Positions 59,865 to 64,000 of a stretch of 64,000 nt of DNA are shown here, in pieces. The position numbers and the translations under genes are program-made. The stretch comes from Panagrolaimus kolymaensis. Taxonomy: Eukaryota > Nematoda > Chromadorea > Rhabditida > Panagrolaimidae. Where the stretch lies: the NCBI GenBank assembly GCA_028622995.1, contig JAJQJQ010000008.1:1302001-1366000 (forward strand), written 5' to 3'. Each line of letters opens with the position of its first letter. Position 1 is the first letter of the stretch. Under the pieces are notes generated by a model, which saw nothing but the letters and a program-made list of their open reading frames with translations, was not told the DNA's origin and made no database searches.

Positions 59865-61196
59865 ATGCAAGAAAAAAAAGTAAAAAAATTTATTTTTTTG
59901 TTAAAAATTTTTTCTCTCAAAAACTCTTCTCAAAGAATTATGGCTCTTAAAAAGAAAGCTGTTATCAAAAAGTTTATTTGTCGAGTTTATGGCATCCATA
60001 TTTCTAGTTATTCAGACGGAGAACCAGATAATCTTGATGAACTTCGATGCTTTTTAGCAAATTTTATTGCAACCATGGGTAACATAAATTTTGGTCACAT
60101 ATGTGCCACAATTTTATTTATAATAATTTTAATATCAATTTTTGGTAAAATAAAAGAAAATTATCGCTGGTTTATTCTTCATCAAGCGGTATGGGATTTA
60201 TTTTTTAGTTATCAATTTATTTGTGATAATCAAGGATATTTTTTTCTTCTTCAACCCAATGGATTTTATGAATCTTCATGTTTTTTTTATAATATTGGCG
60301 AAAGTGACCCATATTTTCGAGGAATAAATAATGCATATTTATATAAATTTTTTGCTGAATTTTTTGGTTTTAATTATTATTGCGCTTTGCTACTTTTATC
60401 TTTTACTCGATTTATATGTTTATATTTTATGAATTTTTATGCTAAATTAACGAAAGGTCGACGAATATTATATTTAATAATTATTTTTAATATTCTTATG
60501 AATATTCCACATTTTAATCAATTAGCTGATCACCTCTCATATGAGTTACCCAAAATAGAGCAAGAATGTTATGCAAATAATTACAGGAAAAAAAATCCTT
60601 ACCAAATTTGTAACCAAGATTTCCTACAAAATTTGTATTTAACTTTATCCAACATTTTATTTTTTTTAGTTTGGATTAAACCTATTTTATGTTTAAGTCT
60701 TTCATTATTTGCAACAATTATGTTAATTTTTAAAATTCTTAAACAAGCCAAATTTCAAATTCAACATAATCGGCGAGATTTTATGAAATCTTTAAGAATT
60801 ACGCTAGTTATTTTGCTTCAAACAATAATTAACTCTTTTGTTTTCTTTATTGAATTTATTAAAAACATGGAAACTATTTTATCAACAACATTTAATATTG
60901 ATCTTATAACTTCAAACAACGCTGATTTAGGATGCTTAGAAGACGGCTGTTTGAAAGTTATATTTCCTTTATGGGTTGATGGCCCACATGGTTTGACTGA
61001 ATCCCTTCAAACCATAATTCAATTTAGAATTTTTATTGAATCTCTCATTATTTTGCTTATTATGACGGGATATCGTGAAGCTTTAATAGAATTTATTAAA
61101 TTTATTTTTAATGCAATTAAAAATCCTAGCAAAATTGTTCGAAGTTTGAAATCATCGATATTAACCACCCAAACGACTGTTTCATCGTTCAAATAA
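59865..61196 (+). CDS. Serpentine (7TM) receptor, chemoreceptor-like
   Basis: A single exon of 443 residues (or 418 if the ATG at 59940, MALKKKAVIKK, is used). About seven hydrophobic helices are visible: ICATILFIIILISIFG; FILHQAVWDLFFSYQF; CALLLLSFTRFICLYF with TRF where family A receptors have DRY; ILYLIIIFNILMNI; LSNILFFLVWIKPILCL running into LSLSLFATIMLIFKIL; LRITLVILLQTIINSFVFFI; and FIESLIILLIMTG. Lys-rich loops lie on the presumed cytoplasmic side. Layout fits nematode chemosensory receptor families; the exact family is not clear. A long final extracellular loop has paired cysteines (GCLEDGC). Confidence 0.75.
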   Translation: MQEKKVKKFIFLLKIFSLKNSSQRIMALKKKAVIKKFICRVYGIHISSYSDGEPDNLDELRCFLANFIATMGNINFGHICATILFIIILISIFGKIKENYRWFILHQAVWDLFFSYQFICDNQGYFFLLQPNGFYESSCFFYNIGESDPYFRGINNAYLYKFFAEFFGFNYYCALLLLSFTRFICLYFMNFYAKLTKGRRILYLIIIFNILMNIPHFNQLADHLSYELPKIEQECYANNYRKKNPYQICNQDFLQNLYLTLSNILFFLVWIKPILCLSLSLFATIMLIFKILKQAKFQIQHNRRDFMKSLRITLVILLQTIINSFVFFIEFIKNMETILSTTFNIDLITSNNADLGCLEDGCLKVIFPLWVDGPHGLTESLQTIIQFRIFIESLIILLIMTGYREALIEFIKFIFNAIKNPSKIVRSLKSSILTTQTTVSSFK

Positions 61197-61571
61197 TTTT
61201 TTGATGCTCTTTATGATAGTCTTTTGTTGCTAAAGTTTTTTTTCATAAAAATTGGAATATAAAAAAACATAAAATAAAAGAAAAATTAATAAATTGAAAA
61301 CTAGAAATTATTTTCACTGATATACTAGCTAAAAACAAACTCATAAAAGGATTTAATATTTTTTTCTTTTCTTGGTTGAAAACAAAAAATGTTATAAAAT
61401 TATTTATTAAAAAAATGTAAAATAAGAAAGCATAAAATAAAAATTATGTGAGTTTGTAGAAAAAAATATTTTTTTTACAAATAAATAATTATTTGAACGT
61501 TATTTTTCACTTTTTTCATTCCATTTCGTATTACTTTTCATAATTTTTATTTGCTGAAAAAAATAATAAAT

Positions 61572-62432
61572 TTAAAAAAATCTCGTATCATCGTCCCGTG
61601 AAGCCATTCGACCGCCAAACCCCATTTCTTTCTTCCAAAAACCATAATATTTATATTTACGAGCTGCTTTTTCTAACGCATAAGCCCACTTATCTTCATC
61701 GTCGGTTGAAAGAAAATCAAAATAAAATCAAAATAAAATCGCGATTGTCTTTCAGCATATTTTATCATAAATTTGCATAAAAGTGAAAAATCCACGTCTT
61801 CTGAAATTTTTGTGATACTTAATTTAAAACAATCAACCTTTGAATTAAGTTTAATGGAATTCATTCTTTCAAAAGTTTGATTTGAAAAAGTTTCATTTTT
61901 GTTACTGTAAATAAAGTGTTTGATATTTGGAACTTTTTCAAGAAATTTATCACAAGTAAATAATATTCCATTTTCATCACAAATATTTACGCATTCCAAA
62001 TTCAAAAACCATATCTTATTTCCATTAAGAAAAAATCAAATTCTTTCAAAGTTAAATTTTTATACAGCAAAGTTAATTCCTTCAAAGTACAGCAAGAAAT
62101 ATTTTTTGGAATATTTAAATGACATCCATAACCCGTTTTTACTTCCAAATTTAGCCAATATTTAAGTTCACTTAAACAAAATTTAATTTCATAAATCCGA
62201 TTGTTTCGATAAGTTTGGAAATAAAAATAATTCTTTTCATAATAAACAGTTTTAGAAATTACAATAATTTCGTTTTTAACAAAAAAATATTTGCAGGTTT
62301 GTTGAAGTTTTTGCAGACCAGCAGCACCGGAGACTGGATTTTCAATTATATAAAGAATAATTGTAGATGGAAGAGAAAAATTTTGATTTTGAAAATAATT
62401 AAGGTTTCAGGAATCTTTGGAACCAATGACAT
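61572..62432 (-). pseudogene. Frameshifted F-box-like family member
   Basis: Reads from an ATG at 62432 (MSLVPKIPETL). It must change frame to reach FSLPSTIILYIIENPVSG and LQKLQQTCKYFFVKNEII, and changes again near 62022 where TTAAATGG of the paralogues is TTAATGG. The next part (ILFTCDKFLEKVPNIKHFIY, TFERMNSIKLNSK) is open. An 11-base tandem duplication (ATTTTATTTTG twice) near 61722-61742 then breaks the frame before a distinct C-terminus (LEKAARKYKYYGFWKKEMG) ending at TAA 61574-61572. At least three lesions: dead. Confidence 0.75.
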
Positions 62433-62869
62433 AATTAAAAAATCCAAAAAAAGTTAAAGAAAGTTAAGCCAATAAAAAAATTGTTCTATTTTTGCTAATC
62501 TGTGGCCTCAGCTCAAATTTTTTCCAATTTCACTATTTTTTCAAACAAAAAAATGTGCTCAAAAAAAGAATGTTTCTGTCTTCCCTCAAAACATTCGTCT
62601 TCTTCTCTGAGGAAACTTACTCAAATAAAAAGTCTTTCTTTCGAGGAATAATAAAATGTGAGGCTGAAAAACAAAAAATTCTTTAGACAAATTGATAAAA
62701 GGGCGATTGTTTGCATTATTTTTTTTTGTTTTGTCATTCATTTGATTTTTGCAGCCACAACAACCGCATATTCCACTCTTTTTTCCCCATTAATAGACTG
62801 TATGGTATTTTTACTAAATCAAAGAAATAAAGGGCTAGAGTGCCAAAACTAAGATAAGCAAACTCCAAA

Positions 62870-63000
62870 AATACTTGAAAAAAAGAAGACTGTGCATTTA
62901 ACCCCCAGCGAAAAACGAAAGAAAAAAAAACCCAAAAACACTTAACATATGTATTTTGGGAATGGTTTCAGGCCAACACTTTAGCTATAATTATTAGAGC
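62870..63000 (+). repeat. Direct repeat, copy 1
   Basis: About 130 bases beginning AAGAAGACTGTGCATTTAAC and ending TTATTAGAGCATTGGCATTT; nearly identical to 63787-63912, about 910 bases downstream. Confidence 0.85.
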
Positions 63001-63240
63001 ATTGGCATTTTTTTGCGCAGTGTAACATTAATAATTTTTTCTGTTTTTTCTCTGCGAAAAAAGTGTAAAAAATTCTAAACAAAAAAAACTAACAACACTT
63101 TTATTTTTCGCTCAAATCGATCGAATCAAATATTTGAAGGATGGGCTTTTAAAGTAAATTTTTTTTGAATATTTTATTATAACTATTTTTTATTTTTGAA
63201 TAAAAATTACTTTTAAAGACAAAAATGCCTTAATTATATT

Positions 63241-63492
63241 TTATTCTTTTTTGACTTTGTACTCTTTGTTTTTGCAGTTACTCTCTAAACCAGTCAAAGA
63301 CAGTCGAATTTCTTTGTGATTTCGAGAAAACTTATAAACATTGATTATCTTTCCTTGCAACCACGTTGATAAATCTCGTACAATTCGATCTCCAACCAAT
63401 TCACCATTTGAGTAAAGTTTGAATAAATAAAATAATTGTTGAGGGTGTCCTCTTCCAGGTGTATCATTCTTGTATGCATAAACCCATAACAT
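63241..63492 (-). CDS. Hypothetical C-terminal exon
   Basis: 83 open residues with a coding-like composition (LFYLFKLYSNGELVGDRIV, STWLQGKIINVYKFSRN, EIRLSLTGLESNC) ending in a Lys-rich tail. Unlike nearby spurious frames it is not Phe/Lys biased. The first ATG at 63492 may be internal, with earlier exons lost or unrecognised upstream. No family assigned. Confidence 0.35.
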   Translation of the reverse strand: MLWVYAYKNDTPGRGHPQQLFYLFKLYSNGELVGDRIVRDLSTWLQGKIINVYKFSRNHKEIRLSLTGLESNCKNKEYKVKKE

Positions 63493-63786
63493 ACATTACC
63501 AAAGCTGTATTTTCTGTTCCTTGTTTCACATGATCATAAACAGAAGCAATGAAAAACTTATGATAAACAGTTTTACAATAAATAAACGATTGAAGAAATT
63601 TCTCAAGAAAAAGAATTTCCATATGCTAAATGAAGCAATAACATTGCACGCTTTTCTTCAATGTTTGTTTATTTTTCATTTAGCCGATCGATGCAATATA
63701 GGACAACTCGAAAACAAACATGAAAATAAAAGATTTTTTTACCATCAAAACAAAAATAAACAAACCCTAAAAACACTTGAAAAAAA

Positions 63787-63912
63787 AAGAAGACTGTGCA
63801 CTTAACCCTCAGAGAAAAACGAAAGAATAAAACCAAAAACACTTTAACATATGTATTTTGGGAATGGTTTCAGGCCAACACTTTAGCTATAATTATTAGA
63901 GTATTGGCATTT
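63787..63912 (+). repeat. Direct repeat, copy 2
   Basis: Matches 62870-63000: GAAGACTGTGCACTTAACCC, then ACATATGTATTTTGGGAATG and GTTTCAGGCCAACACTTTAG, ending TTAGAGTATTGGCATTTTTT. Confidence 0.85.
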
Positions 63913-64000
63913 TTTGTTTAAACTGAAAAAGCAGAAGTTAAAAATATTAATTCATTTTCGAAAGTTTGTTCCTTGTCAAAAGTTGTTTTTGAAACAACTA

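Overview
This is a strongly AT-rich animal genome segment, most likely from a nematode. Introns are short (about 40-85 bases, GT...TTTTAG). The gene families are typical of nematodes: a receptor tyrosine kinase with CUB-like ectodomain modules, tandem two-domain C-type lectins, BTB proteins, a large divergent F-box-like family, a serpentine receptor and small Cys-rich secreted proteins. A plant-parasitic or clade IV (Tylenchina) nematode is a guess from gene content and base composition. No rRNA or canonical tRNA gene was seen.

0-20.6 kb. Two inverted copies of a PRP39-like/F-box-like unit (1-1708 plus strand; 18551-20584 minus strand) flank a minus-strand receptor tyrosine kinase gene (17398 to 1978). 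One intron of the kinase gene holds a 9.2 kb Mutator-like element (6394-15575) with terminal inverted repeats of nearly 300 bases. The element encodes a DDE/SWIM-type transposase, a spliced type I membrane glycoprotein with the layout of a viral class I fusion (envelope-like) protein, an antisense 159-residue protein, and a decayed fourth ORF. A cut-and-paste transposon carrying an entry-glycoprotein-like gene is the most unusual object in the window. Splice phase and frame are preserved from the kinase exon on one side of the element to the exon on the other. Small non-autonomous elements also litter this area: a hAT-type MITE inside an exon of the left pseudogene, a long foldback, and a MITE carrying tRNA-like A and B boxes.

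20.6-32.7 kb. Two tandem lectin genes and a broken third; two paralogous secreted Cys-rich genes; a GGATCC-rich minisatellite; and a secreted protein of four ~70-residue repeats separated by RKRR cleavage sites, which looks like a polyprotein precursor.

32.7-38.4 kb. A 5.7 kb CACTA (EnSpm-type) transposon with CACTG termini and a zinc-finger transposase on the minus strand, interrupted by in-frame stops.

38.4-64 kb. A duplicated BTB/BACK gene pair, the second copy frameshifted; six F-box-like paralogues, of which two are broken; a FLYWCH-like nuclear protein gene; a single-exon serpentine receptor; and long gene-poor stretches with dispersed low-complexity repeats. Exon models come from reading splice signals and checking frame phase by eye; no transcript or database evidence was available.
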